NCBI GenBank assembly: GCA_017964745.1
Contig: JAGCRJ010000164.1
Location: 1 to 14,494 of the forward strand
Origin: Lachnospiraceae bacterium
GTDB lineage: Bacteria; Bacillota; Clostridia; Lachnospirales; Lachnospiraceae
DNA length: 14,494 nt
Direction of reading: 5' to 3'
Below are positions 1 to 7,783 of this stretch, piece after piece. Position 1 is the stretch's first letter. Every line of letters starts with the position of its first letter. A model generated the notes under the pieces. It ran no database searches. It was not told the origin of the DNA and saw only the letters and a list, made by a program, of their open reading frames with translations. The position numbers were made by a program, and so were the translations under genes.

Positions 1-80
1 CAGAGGATCGTGGAGATTATCCAGCATACGAATACGTGCTTGGGGAGTTCCTTAAAGCTTGCAAAATTGATCTTTCTCAT
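1..80 (-). CDS. N-terminus of a membrane protein, cut by the left edge
   Basis: The start codon is ATG at 80-78, preceded by AAAGGA at a distance of about 8 bases. Only 26 whole codons are visible. The peptide begins MRKINFASFKELPKH and continues into a hydrophobic stretch VFVCWIISTIL. This looks like a short basic cytoplasmic tail leading into a first membrane segment at about residue 16. The gene sits about 95 bases downstream of a near-consensus promoter (182-210) and is separated from the preceding operon by a terminator, so it starts its own transcription unit. The visible part is too short to assign a family or function. The good ribosome binding site and promoter make a real gene likely. 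Confidence 0.7.
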   Translation of the reverse strand, partial: MRKINFASFKELPKHVFVCWIISTIL

Positions 81-125
81 TTTATTATTCCTTTCTGTTA
101 AAGAAGTGATTGTTATCTTGTACCG

Positions 126-161
126 GATGTTTTGTATGTTTACCCGTCGGTAAAAAACATC
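126..161 (-). promoter_or_regulatory. Hairpin in the 5' leader of the left-edge gene
   Basis: An outer helix GATGTTTT/AAAACATC (126-133 with 154-161) encloses an inner hairpin TTTACC/GGTAAA (139-144 with 149-154), with a 4-base loop and a one-sided bulge. Base 154 is shared, so one pair of one helix must open. The element lies between the predicted transcription start (about 175) and the ATG at 80. No U-run follows it on the minus strand, so it is not a simple terminator. I do not recognise a known riboswitch. It could be a protein-binding or stability element; this is inference. Confidence 0.4.
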
Positions 162-181
162 TTTCGGAAGCTTCTGTAATG

Positions 182-210
182 ATAATACACTGTGGATGGC
201 ATAATGTCAA
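182..210 (-). promoter_or_regulatory. Near-consensus sigma-A promoter for the left-edge gene
   Basis: On the minus strand the -35 box is TTGACA (210-205), a perfect match. A 17-base spacer follows, then the -10 box TATTAT (187-182), one base from consensus. Transcription would start near 175 and run left into the gene at 80. This is the clearest promoter in the window. Confidence 0.8.
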
Positions 211-254
211 CTATATTTTACATATTTCTTTTCTGAATTGCATTTTGCTAATAT

Positions 255-284
255 AAAAGGCCTGCAGAAATACTCTGCAGGCCT
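255..284 (-). terminator. Intrinsic terminator ending the ten-gene operon
   Basis: This is a perfect 10-bp inverted repeat AGGCCTGCAG/CTGCAGGCCT (258-267 and 275-284) with a 7-base loop. On the minus strand it is followed by a short T-run and AT-rich sequence. It lies 30 bases past the TGA of the AI-2E-family gene (315-317). No T-run follows on the plus side, so it is directional. Confidence 0.85.
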
Positions 285-314
285 GATAAATACTATGTTT
301 CAGGGCATTTGCGA

Positions 315-1484
315 TCAGTTTGCTTCAGACTTCTCTTCGACAGCTTCTATCTTCTCTTTCTTGGCTTTATGTTCCAAAAGCAGGGGCATGATCAGTTCTT
401 CATATGTAAATACCACGATCGCGGCAAAGGGTATCGCAAGTATGATTCCGGCAACACTGAAGAGCTTTCCGCCGACAACAATGGATATTAGTACCCAAGC
501 GTCCGGAACGCCCAGTGAATCTCCAAAAAGCTTGGGCTTGAGAACGTATCCGTCCACAAGCTGAAGCACCAGCGTAAAGATCAGGAATATGAGCGCCTGC
601 ATGGGATCGACCAGTACAAGGATGAATGCACCTATTGCGGCACCTATCATGGGTCCGAATGTAGGAATGAGATTGGTAACGCCGACAAGCACAGAGATCA
701 GAGGTACATAAGGAATCTGAGCGATCACCATGAATACCGCATTCACAACTCCCACAATGATACCGTCAAGGATATCGAATCCCAGATATCTGATAAGGAT
801 CTCATGACACTTTTTCCAGAACGCAGTGTGGGAAGCATACTTCTTGTCGGTAAGCAGTGCATGGCGTATACGCCTTATGCTGTTTTTGAACTTCTCTTTG
901 TCCGCAATGAAATACACCGCAAGGATGAATCCGATAACAAGGTTGAAAAGAGAGCTTCCGAGGCTGACGGATGTTGAGAATATCGTTCCCATATTATCGG
1001 GAATGGTCTTTATCAGATCCATAAAGCTCTTCTCCACGGATCTTTCTATTTCTTCTACATTGATACCAAACTTGGAAAGCGTGACGGAAAGCTTATCAAA
1101 ATTCGCTTCCAGATTTTCCGCATAAGCAGGCACATTGGATATCAGCACGGATACGCTCTGAACCAGTGAAGGAATCAGTGCTACGCAGAGAAGCGCAGCG
1201 GCAAGGACAACCAGCAGAACGGTCAGTATTACCGCAAGTGTATGTCTGAATCTATCATTCTTCACTTTGCGGAAACATTTCTTTTCAAAGAATTTGCATA
1301 TGGGGTTCATAAGATATGCCATTACGGCACCGCATATAACGGGCGAAACAACATCCTTGAATGCCGCAAAAAAGCTGCCTATGCCGGAAAAGTGCGTCAG
1401 CACGACATAGAGAACGACCGCTATACATGCGGCAAAGGTATACGCAAACCATTTCTTCTCAAGTAATTCCTTCAGTTTCTTCAT
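315..1484 (-). CDS. AI-2E / PerM family membrane transporter
   Basis: This 389-residue integral membrane protein has about eight hydrophobic segments, near residues 12-32, 38-60, 82-105, 172-194, 240-258, 259-280, 282-314 and 326-357. A soluble loop lies at about 106-170. The family signature is visible as GVTNLIPTFGPMIGA (268-282) and GYVLKPKLFGDSLGV (312-326). Family members were first linked to autoinducer-2 export, while others act as antiporters or general permeases, so the substrate here is unknown. The C-terminal tail is charged (KAKKEKIEAVEEK). The start is ATG at 1484, with GAGGAAGG just upstream. The gene is last in the operon, 46 bases after tex and followed by a terminator. Length is normal for the family. 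Family confidence is high; substrate confidence is low. Confidence 0.9.
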   Translation of the reverse strand: MKKLKELLEKKWFAYTFAACIAVVLYVVLTHFSGIGSFFAAFKDVVSPVICGAVMAYLMNPICKFFEKKCFRKVKNDRFRHTLAVILTVLLVVLAAALLCVALIPSLVQSVSVLISNVPAYAENLEANFDKLSVTLSKFGINVEEIERSVEKSFMDLIKTIPDNMGTIFSTSVSLGSSLFNLVIGFILAVYFIADKEKFKNSIRRIRHALLTDKKYASHTAFWKKCHEILIRYLGFDILDGIIVGVVNAVFMVIAQIPYVPLISVLVGVTNLIPTFGPMIGAAIGAFILVLVDPMQALIFLIFTLVLQLVDGYVLKPKLFGDSLGVPDAWVLISIVVGGKLFSVAGIILAIPFAAIVVFTYEELIMPLLLEHKAKKEKIEAVEEKSEAN

Positions 1485-1502
1485 AAAACCTTCCTCGCCA
1501 AG

Positions 1503-1518
1503 ATGACATATAAGTCAT
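1503..1518. repeat. Short inverted repeat between tex and the AI-2E-family gene
   Basis: ATGAC and GTCAT (1503-1507 and 1514-1518) flank a 6-base AT-rich centre in the 46-base gap after tex. It could be a weak hairpin or a small operator-like palindrome. It is too short to be a terminator and has no T-run. Its function is unknown. Confidence 0.3.
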
Positions 1519-1530
1519 AAATCGAACAGG

Positions 1531-3912
1531 TTATTTCTTCTTCTGATGGGCAAGTATATAGCCTATGGTTCCGGGCGCAAATTCCTCGCTTCTTCCGGAG
1601 GGCTTCCGGTCGTCCCTGCGGGGTCTGTCCGAGTTATCCCTGCGGGGTCTGTCCTGCCTGTCATTACGTGGAGCGTTAGCCTTAGGTGCCCCGGCTCCGG
1701 GAACCTTCTTCTCGGCGCTTCCGTCATCATCAAGTCTCATGGAAAGTGAGATTCTCTGCTTGACCGGATCGACATCAACAACCCTTACCTCTACGATATC
1801 ACCTACGGATACAACTTCAAGAGGATGCTTGATATAATGATCGGTCATTCTCGAAATATGAACGAGACCGTCCTGATGAACGCCGATATCGACAAACGCA
1901 CCGAAATCAATGACGTTCCTTACGGTTCCCTTTAAGATCATTCCGGGCTTAAGATCCTTGATGTCGAGAACATCGCTTCTGAGGACGGGCTTGGGCATAT
2001 CTTCTCTGGGATCTCTTCCGGGCTTTTCAAGTTCATGGAAGATATCGGTAAGAGTGATCTCACCTATTCCGAGTTCCTCGGAAAGCTTCACCTTGTCGGC
2101 AGTCATCTCATAAGCCTTAATCGCTTTCTCGTCCCTGATCTCACATCCCATCTTATCGAGGAGCTTTCTTGCGGCCTCGTAGCTTTCGGGATGCACCGAT
2201 GTCTGGTCGAGAGGATCCTTACCGCCGTTTATGCGGAGGAAACCTGCGCACTGTTCGAATGCCTTGGGTCCGAGCTTAGGTACCTTCTTGAGCTGAGCCC
2301 TTGATTCGAATCTTCCGTTCTCTTCCCTGTAGGTAACTATGTTCTTGGCTAGCGCCGCAGATACACCGGACACATACTTAAGAAGTGCCGCGGAAGCGGT
2401 ATTGAGATCAACGCCCACGCTGTTAACCGCATCTTCGACAACACCGCCGAGAGTCTCGGCAAGCTTTTTCTGGTCACAGTCATGCTGGTACTGTCCGACA
2501 CCGATGGACTGCGGATCGATCTTAACAAGTTCCGCAAGGGGATCCTGAACTCTTCTTGCGATGGAGGTTGCGCTTCTCTGACCAACGTCGAAATTAGGGA
2601 ACTCCTCGGTTGCAAGCGCGCTCGCGGAATAAACGGAAGCACCGGCTTCGTTGGTGATCACGTACTGCACATGTGATTCGGGAATTTCACTTATTATCTC
2701 GGCAATGATGGCTTCGGATTCTCTCGATGCGGTTCCGTTACCTACTGAGATAAGGTTTACTCCGTACTTTTTGATAAGAACCTTTACTATATTCTTGGAC
2801 TCTTCTACCTTGTTCTGAGGCTCGGTGGGATAAATGACACGAGTGTCAAGAACCTTTCCGGTAGGATCGACGATCGAAAGCTTGCATCCGGTCCTGAATG
2901 CGGGATCCCATCCGAGAACGGTGCATCCTGCAATGGGAGGCTGCATGAGGAGCTGCTTTAAGTTCTTGCCGAATACATCGATTGCTCCGTCCTCTGCCCT
3001 GGATGTAAGATCGCTTCTTATATCTCTTTCGACGGCGGGAGCAATGAGTCTGTCATATGCATCCTGCACGGTAGCCTTAAGGAGAGGAGTGGTATATTCG
3101 TTGTCCGAAGTAATGTACTTCTTTTCCAGATAACCGACTGCCTTCTCTGCGGGAGCCTGTACGGAAACGGTGAGGATTTTCTCCGCTTCTCCTCTGTTTA
3201 TCGCAAGGATCCTGTGACCGACAACCTTGGAAACAGGCTCCGAATAATCATAGTAATTGGTATATACGGATTCAGCCTCCGCATCCTTTGCAACGGAAAC
3301 AAGATTTCCTTCGGCTACGGTAAGCTCTCTTAAATAACTTCTTACATCCGCATCATCGGAAACTCTCTCCGCAATGATGTCGCATGCGCCGGCGATGGCG
3401 GCAGCGGTGTCGGGAACCTCCTTCTCGGCAGCTTTCACCGCAGCTTCCTTGGTGTCATTTTCGGGAGTGATCTTGCCGGTGACATACTTAGCGGCTTCTT
3501 CTTCAACGGGAGCGGTCGCGGTCTGTGCAAGTATGTACTCTGCAAGAGGTTCGAGTCCCCTGGCCTTTGCAGCCGATGCTCTGGTCTTTTTCTTCTGCTT
3601 ATAGGGTCTGTAGAGGTCTTCGAGAGTGACAAGCTTTTCAGCCGCTTCAATCTTGGCCTTCAGTTCATCGGTAAGTTTTCCCTGCTCATCGATGGAGGCG
3701 ATATATGATGCTTTCTTTTCTTCGAGATTTCTCAGATAAACAAGTCTTTCATGAAGACTTCTGAGCTGTTCGTCGTTTAACGAACCGGTGACTTCCTTTC
3801 TGTATCTTGCGATGAAAGGAATGGTGTTTCCTTCATCGATAAGTCCCACAGCGGCATCCACCTGGGATTTCTTGATCTTCAGTTCTTCAGCGATCTTAAG
3901 AGATATGTCCAA
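1531..3912 (-). CDS. tex: Tex, RNA-binding transcription accessory protein with S1 domain
   Basis: This 793-residue cytoplasmic protein of the Tex family binds nucleic acid and associates with transcription and RNA turnover. The N-terminal Tex domain carries DEGNTIPFIARYRKE (26-40) and TLEDLYRPYKQKKKTRA (96-112). A YqgF/RNase H-like fold spans about 328-455 (GWDPAFRTGCK, GNGTASRESE). Helix-hairpin-helix repeats lie at about 500-560 (DLNTASAALLKYVSGV, KLGPKAFEQCAGF). An S1 RNA-binding domain lies at about 655-726 (GTVRNVIDFGAFVDIG, DGLVHISRM). The tail (about 730-793) is low-complexity and Arg/Asp-rich with a duplicated DRPRRD unit, then ends EFAPGTIGYILAHQKKK. The start is TTG, chosen because GGAGG lies 6 bases upstream and the N-terminus then fits the family. 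It overlaps the end of ispD by 17 bases, so its ribosome binding site lies inside ispD and translational coupling is likely. Confidence 0.95.
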   Translation of the reverse strand: MDISLKIAEELKIKKSQVDAAVGLIDEGNTIPFIARYRKEVTGSLNDEQLRSLHERLVYLRNLEEKKASYIASIDEQGKLTDELKAKIEAAEKLVTLEDLYRPYKQKKKTRASAAKARGLEPLAEYILAQTATAPVEEEAAKYVTGKITPENDTKEAAVKAAEKEVPDTAAAIAGACDIIAERVSDDADVRSYLRELTVAEGNLVSVAKDAEAESVYTNYYDYSEPVSKVVGHRILAINRGEAEKILTVSVQAPAEKAVGYLEKKYITSDNEYTTPLLKATVQDAYDRLIAPAVERDIRSDLTSRAEDGAIDVFGKNLKQLLMQPPIAGCTVLGWDPAFRTGCKLSIVDPTGKVLDTRVIYPTEPQNKVEESKNIVKVLIKKYGVNLISVGNGTASRESEAIIAEIISEIPESHVQYVITNEAGASVYSASALATEEFPNFDVGQRSATSIARRVQDPLAELVKIDPQSIGVGQYQHDCDQKKLAETLGGVVEDAVNSVGVDLNTASAALLKYVSGVSAALAKNIVTYREENGRFESRAQLKKVPKLGPKAFEQCAGFLRINGGKDPLDQTSVHPESYEAARKLLDKMGCEIRDEKAIKAYEMTADKVKLSEELGIGEITLTDIFHELEKPGRDPREDMPKPVLRSDVLDIKDLKPGMILKGTVRNVIDFGAFVDIGVHQDGLVHISRMTDHYIKHPLEVVSVGDIVEVRVVDVDPVKQRISLSMRLDDDGSAEKKVPGAGAPKANAPRNDRQDRPRRDNSDRPRRDDRKPSGRSEEFAPGTIGYILAHQKKK
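1614..1654 (-). repeat. 24-bp tandem repeat in tex encoding a DRPRRD duplication
   Basis: The 17-base block CCCTGCGGGGTCTGTCC occurs at 1614-1630 and again, identically, at 1638-1654, a period of 24 bases. It encodes the repeated DRPRRD unit in the C-terminal tail of Tex. The exact DNA identity suggests a recent in-frame duplication. Confidence 0.8.
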
Positions 3913-4642
3913 TTTTGTCCTCCAGTATCTTACCGGCTATAAGTACATCTACCGGTGTTGTTATCTTGATATTTTCATAACTGCCCATGACGAGCTTGAT
4001 CTTTGTTTCCGTAAACATGCTCACCATGCGGGCATCATCCGTTATTCCGGCATCCCTGTCGGCTTCGGATGCTTTTATGCAGGCTTCATACAGGATCTTC
4101 GAATAGAAAACCTGGGGTGTCTGCATATTCCAGACCTGCCTGCGGGGCGGTTCGCTTGTGACGATATCATTGTCATCCGCAAGTTTGACAGTATCCTTGC
4201 TCGGAACGGCCGCAACACATGCTCCCGTTTCTTCCACTCCTTCAAGACACCTTCCGATGATCTCATCATCGATAAAAGGTCTTGCCCCGTCATGTACGAG
4301 GATTATCTCCGGCGTTCCGGTAAATGCTTCGCATTCCTTTCCTCTTTCGAAGATTGCCTTTACCCCGTTAGCTACGGAAAGGTATCTCTCATCTCCGCCC
4401 TTTACTATCATACTGACCTTATCGAAACCGTATCTGCTGACAAGTTCCCTGATCTGTGCCATATCATCTTCACCGGAAACGAGTATGACGTCATCTATAA
4501 GGTCCGACTTTTGTACCGCATTCAGACTGTGCCAGATGAGCGGTTTTCCACCGAGTTCGAGGAACTGTTTGTGCACGCCCGTGCCCATTCTTGTTCCCCT
4601 GCCTCCGGCAAGGAGTACGAGAGCATTTCTTTTACGGCTCAT
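3896..4642 (-). CDS. ispD: IspD, 2-C-methyl-D-erythritol 4-phosphate cytidylyltransferase
   Basis: This 248-residue enzyme of the MEP (non-mevalonate) isoprenoid pathway joins CTP and MEP to give CDP-ME plus pyrophosphate. The nucleotide-binding motif is [10 protein letters not shown] (11-20) with K25 in the following KQF. Further family motifs are [12 protein letters not shown] (82-93), HDGARPF (117-123), GITDDARM (199-206) and KITTPVDV (226-233). Length is slightly above the usual 230 or so. The ATG start overlaps the TGA of tsaD as ATGA (4642-4639), so the two genes are coupled. Its 3' end overlaps tex. No biochemical link to the tRNA genes around it is evident. A close relative, the TarI ribitol-5-phosphate cytidylyltransferase, is possible in Gram-positives, but no TarJ-like reductase is adjacent. 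Confidence 0.9.
   Translation of the reverse strand: MSRKRNALVLLAGGRGTRMGTGVHKQFLELGGKPLIWHSLNAVQKSDLIDDVILVSGEDDMAQIRELVSRYGFDKVSMIVKGGDERYLSVANGVKAIFERGKECEAFTGTPEIILVHDGARPFIDDEIIGRCLEGVEETGACVAAVPSKDTVKLADDNDIVTSEPPRRQVWNMQTPQVFYSKILYEACIKASEADRDAGITDDARMVSMFTETKIKLVMGSYENIKITTPVDVLIAGKILEDKIGHIS
3919..3923 (-). promoter_or_regulatory. Ribosome binding site of tex, inside ispD
   Basis: GGAGG on the minus strand lies 6 bases before the TTG at 3912-3910. It decides the unusual TTG start of tex and lies within the last codons of ispD. Confidence 0.75.
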
Positions 4643-5703
4643 ACCTTAAACACTCCCTTCCTTTCGCCTATCGACAGATTAGGAACCGCATTAAGATCGA
4701 GTCCGCTCCTGTAACCGAGGAGATAGTCATATGAACCTGCGACTCCGATCATCGCTCCGTTGTCGGTGCAGTATACCGGTTCGGGTCTTAAGAATTCTAT
4801 TCCCCTCTTATCACACTCTTCTTCGAATGCTTTTCTGAGGGATGTATTCGATGCAACTCCGCCGGCTATCGCAAACTTTCTGACACCTCTGTCGCTTGCA
4901 GCCTGCATGCTGTGTCCGACTAGGGTCTCGACTGCCGCCTTCTGGAAGGATGCGGCAACATCTGCGGTATTGATCTTCTCGCCCTTCATATTGCAGGAAT
5001 TGAGATAATTGAGAACTGCACTCTTAAGTCCGCTGAATGAAAAATCATATTCATTTTCCCTGACCTTAGCCCTGGGAAATACTATTGCATCCGGATCACC
5101 CTCGCGCGCCGCCTTGTCTATCTTGGGGCCTCCGGGATATCCGAGTCCTATAGCCCTCGCAACCTTGTCAAAGGCTTCTCCCGCAGCATCATCACGGGTT
5201 CTTGCAATGATCTCATACTCACCGTACCCCGATACATTTACAAGATGTGAATGACCACCCGATGCGACAAGGCACATAAAGGGAGGTTCAAGCTCGGGAT
5301 TCGAGATGAAGTTTGCGCAGATATGTCCCTCGATATGATTCACCCCGACTACGGGGACGCCTGCTGCCCAGCCCAATGCCTTGGCATGGGCAACTCCGAC
5401 AAGAAGTGCACCTACAAGTCCGGGACCGTAGGTTACGGCTATTGCATCCAGATCCTTTAAACCCACACCCGCTTCGGACAGAGCCTGCTTCACAACGAGA
5501 TTGATCTTCTCGATATGTCCCCTCGATGCGATTTCGGGAACGACACCTCCGTAAACGGTATGGATGTCTATCTGCGAATAGATGACATTTGAAAGAACAG
5601 TCCGACATCCTCTGATAACGGACGCAGCGGTCTCATCACAGGATGATTCAATTCCAAGAACGAGCAGATCTTTATTTTCCGATAGATTGGTACTCATAAT
5701 CAC
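4639..5703 (-). CDS. tsaD: TsaD, tRNA N6-adenosine threonylcarbamoyltransferase
   Basis: This is the catalytic subunit that moves the threonylcarbamoyl group from threonylcarbamoyl-AMP onto A37 of ANN-decoding tRNAs. It works with TsaB and TsaE, which are encoded upstream in the same operon. The ASKHA-fold motifs are all present: [10 protein letters not shown] (17-26), metal-binding H123 and H127 in [14 protein letters not shown] (147-154) and the Asp of CTDNGAMIG (about 314). Length is 354 residues, close to the usual 335-350. The start used is GTG at 5703, with GAAGAG 8 bases upstream. An ATG two codons later (5697) is an alternative and would shorten the protein by two residues. The gene begins 2 bases after the stop of the DUF6715-like gene and overlaps ispD by 4 bases. 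Confidence 0.95.
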   Translation of the reverse strand: MIMSTNLSENKDLLVLGIESSCDETAASVIRGCRTVLSNVIYSQIDIHTVYGGVVPEIASRGHIEKINLVVKQALSEAGVGLKDLDAIAVTYGPGLVGALLVGVAHAKALGWAAGVPVVGVNHIEGHICANFISNPELEPPFMCLVASGGHSHLVNVSGYGEYEIIARTRDDAAGEAFDKVARAIGLGYPGGPKIDKAAREGDPDAIVFPRAKVRENEYDFSFSGLKSAVLNYLNSCNMKGEKINTADVAASFQKAAVETLVGHSMQAASDRGVRKFAIAGGVASNTSLRKAFEEECDKRGIEFLRPEPVYCTDNGAMIGVAGSYDYLLGYRSGLDLNAVPNLSIGERKGVFKV

Positions 5704-5705
5704 GA

Positions 5706-6314
5706 TCAGTTCTCTTCGGCGGAAGGCTCTCCTTCGCCGGTAAGATCAACATTCTCCATAAGATCCCAGCCGAATATCTTCCAGCGCTTATCGGTCGGGT
5801 CCTTTCTAAGCAGATATATAAGCTTCAGCGTATAGTTATTGTTGTTCTCGCTGACATTGTATGTGCACAGAAGCCTGGCGAAGCTGTGTCCGTCACGCTC
5901 ATAATAGTCAACATTGGTGCTGGCCGCAGTCGAGGCATTGGTGATCTTCCTGCCCGCCTCCTTGTACTCCCTGATATCGGAGTGAAGCCTTACAAGGTAG
6001 GAACCGGTCTCGTTTATCGCCTGAAGGTCGGGATCAAAAAGCTCTCTTGCCCTTATTCCGAGTTCGTCTATCTCATCGTCCGAAACTTCGTCACTGTAGT
6101 AGCAGATCATGATGTCGTTGTAGTATTTCATCACTTCCTTGGGTGTCGGAGGATAATTACTTACAAGGTCCCTGGAAAGAATCTTTTCCACGGCCGTCAT
6201 CTCGGCTTCCTTGGCATCGGTCTTGGCCTTACCGGTCAGATAGGAATAATACCCTACCAGGCCAAACACAAGGATCAATATGATGATTGTCACTCTGATC
6301 TGTCCGGACTTCAT
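5706..6314 (-). CDS. Membrane-anchored protein of unknown function (DUF6715-like)
   Basis: This 202-residue protein has one N-terminal membrane segment (about residues 9-27, [17 protein letters not shown]) after a short basic tail, followed by a soluble domain of about 175 residues probably outside the membrane. No lipobox is visible. The domain includes [16 protein letters not shown] (53-68), a Tyr/Asp-rich central part, and a C-terminal [15 protein letters not shown] (177-191) before an acidic end. From memory it resembles Lachnospiraceae proteins labelled DUF6715, but I cannot confirm this by search. The NTF2-like flavour of the C-terminal half is only an impression. It lies between rnz and tsaD with tight spacing (33 and 2 bases), so it is firmly in the tRNA-maturation operon. 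No catalytic residues are recognisable. ATG start at 6314 with GGAAGGA upstream. Confidence 0.8.
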   Translation of the reverse strand: MKSGQIRVTIIILILVFGLVGYYSYLTGKAKTDAKEAEMTAVEKILSRDLVSNYPPTPKEVMKYYNDIMICYYSDEVSDDEIDELGIRARELFDPDLQAINETGSYLVRLHSDIREYKEAGRKITNASTAASTNVDYYERDGHSFARLLCTYNVSENNNNYTLKLIYLLRKDPTDKRWKIFGWDLMENVDLTGEGEPSAEEN

Positions 6315-6347
6315 GGGATCCTTCCCGGTTGGTGTTAACAGTTTCCG

Positions 6348-7259
6348 TTAGTCTTCTTCAAAATTCAGTTCCCTTGTCTCACCGTCTTTGGGGATCAGTG
6401 CAGCGGGGAATATTTCCTTTATCTCGGCTTCATACTTCTTCGCCCTTCCCATGGAAGGAGAAAAATGTGTGAGCCACAGTTCATGAACGCCTGCCTGCGC
6501 TGCGACATTCGCAGCTTCCTGCATGGTCATATGCTTCTTCTTGAGCGCCTTGGGAGCGTCCTCGGCTTCTCCGTACATTCCTTCAAGAATGCACAGGTCG
6601 CTTCCCGCGGCATTTTCCGTTATGGCGGGGACAGGTCTGGTATCGGTACAGTATGTGACCTTGATGCCCTTTCTGTCAGGTCCCATTACCATTGACGGTT
6701 CATAAGCAACATCACCGCTTACGATGGTCTCACCGCTTTGGAGCCTGCTCCAGAATTCAAGAGGAATGTTGTTTGCAACAGCCGCATCCTTATCGAATCT
6801 TCCCGCACGGTCGATCTCAAATGTATATCCGTAGCAGGTAACGCTGTGGTTTACCTTGAATGACTTAAGCCTGTATCCGAAGAGTTCGAATGTTTCTCCC
6901 TCACCGGAAAACTCCAGAAGCTTTACTTCAAAAGGAAGCTCGGGCGCTATCACCCTGAGTCCGCTGACCACCCTTTCGAGTCCCTTGGGTCCGATAAGTG
7001 TCACGGGCTCCGTCCTGTCGGAATTGGCCATATCCAGAAGGAGTCCGGGAAGGCCGCTTATGTGATCAGCGTGATAGTGTGTAAAGCAGATCACATCTAT
7101 GGGATTTGCACTCCAGCCTCTCTGCTTCATCGTGATCTGCGTACCTTCGCCGCAGTCGATAAGAAGTGAGCTGCCGTTATATCTGATCATGAGAGAGGTC
7201 AGCCATCTGTAAGGCAGAGGCATCATTCCTCCCGTTCCGAGCAGTGTTACATCAACCAT
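6348..7259 (-). CDS. rnz: Ribonuclease Z (tRNA 3'-end endonuclease)
   Basis: This 303-residue metallo-beta-lactamase-fold nuclease would cut the 3' trailer of tRNA precursors. The zinc-binding motif is THYHADHISG (H61, H63, D65 and H66). Other ligands visible are H138 (VNHSV), D206 (CTDTRP) and H265 (THFSP), and H243 (KKHMTMQEAA) matches the conserved family histidine. The insert around 163-177 (NIPLEFWSRLQSGET) corresponds to the flexible tRNA-binding arm region in this family. Length matches the short bacterial form (about 300). The start is ATG with GGAG 7 bases upstream. It is 21 bases after rimI. Its position within a t6A-synthesis operon fits a tRNA substrate. A different MBL-fold hydrolase is possible but less likely given the full motif set. 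Confidence 0.9.
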   Translation of the reverse strand: MVDVTLLGTGGMMPLPYRWLTSLMIRYNGSSLLIDCGEGTQITMKQRGWSANPIDVICFTHYHADHISGLPGLLLDMANSDRTEPVTLIGPKGLERVVSGLRVIAPELPFEVKLLEFSGEGETFELFGYRLKSFKVNHSVTCYGYTFEIDRAGRFDKDAAVANNIPLEFWSRLQSGETIVSGDVAYEPSMVMGPDRKGIKVTYCTDTRPVPAITENAAGSDLCILEGMYGEAEDAPKALKKKHMTMQEAANVAAQAGVHELWLTHFSPSMGRAKKYEAEIKEIFPAALIPKDGETRELNFEED

Positions 7260-7280
7260 TTAAATACTCCGATAAGAACG

Positions 7281-7757
7281 TTACTGTTTGCTGCGGATCC
7301 ACATGATATTCGCATCTTCCTTGGGATCCTCGTAAAATCCGGGGCGGATCCCCTCGGATACAAAGCCCGCTTTTTCGTAAAGCTTTATTGCGTATTCATT
7401 TCCTACCCTGACCTCAAGAGTGAATTCGGTCACACCCTTCTGCCTTCCCATATCGAGAAGTCCGTCAAGAAGCTTTTCGGCTATCCCGAGATTCCTGAAT
7501 TCGGGAAGCACCGCAACGTTGTCTATATCCCCTTCGTTTCCGAGGATCCTCATACCTGCGGTCCCGACGATCTTTCTCATTCCGTCTTCAAAGGTAACAT
7601 CGGCGACCAGATAGAGCGCATCGGTCTTTCCGACCAGATGTCCGAATTCTCTTTCAGACCACGGCCTCGAAAAGCACTGCTTCTCGATATTCGCCAGAGG
7701 CCCGATATCGCTGACCTCCATACGCCTTACCTTAATTTCCCTGATAGTCTGTTCCAT
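7281..7757 (-). CDS. rimI: RimI-type GNAT N-acetyltransferase
   Basis: This 158-residue GNAT acetyltransferase uses acetyl-CoA; RimI acetylates the N-terminal alanine of ribosomal protein bS18 in E. coli. Seen here are SRPWSEREF (30-38), the acetyl-CoA loop PEFRNLGIAEKLL (85-97, with the R-x-x-G-x-A pattern) and EVRVGNEYAIKLYEKAGF (115-132). These are typical of RimI. I chose the ATG at 7757 because GAGGTG lies 6 bases upstream; an upstream GTG at 7766 would overlap that ribosome binding site. The gene sits 26 bases after tsaB, the common tsaB-rimI-tsaD order, although here rnz and an unknown gene separate rimI from tsaD. Its substrate in Gram-positives is not certain. Confidence 0.9.
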   Translation of the reverse strand: MEQTIREIKVRRMEVSDIGPLANIEKQCFSRPWSEREFGHLVGKTDALYLVADVTFEDGMRKIVGTAGMRILGNEGDIDNVAVLPEFRNLGIAEKLLDGLLDMGRQKGVTEFTLEVRVGNEYAIKLYEKAGFVSEGIRPGFYEDPKEDANIMWIRSKQ

Positions 7758-7783
7758 GATCCCCACCTCTGATGAAACTAAAG

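Noticed and set aside
126..161. Leader hairpin as an intrinsic terminator or attenuator
   Set aside because: No U-run follows it on the minus strand, and no alternative anti-terminator pairing was obvious.
3788..4714. Long open frame on the plus strand (308 codons) across tex, ispD and the tsaD end
   Set aside because: It lies antisense to three well-recognised genes, has no family-like motifs, and its length comes from the codon pattern of the opposite strand.
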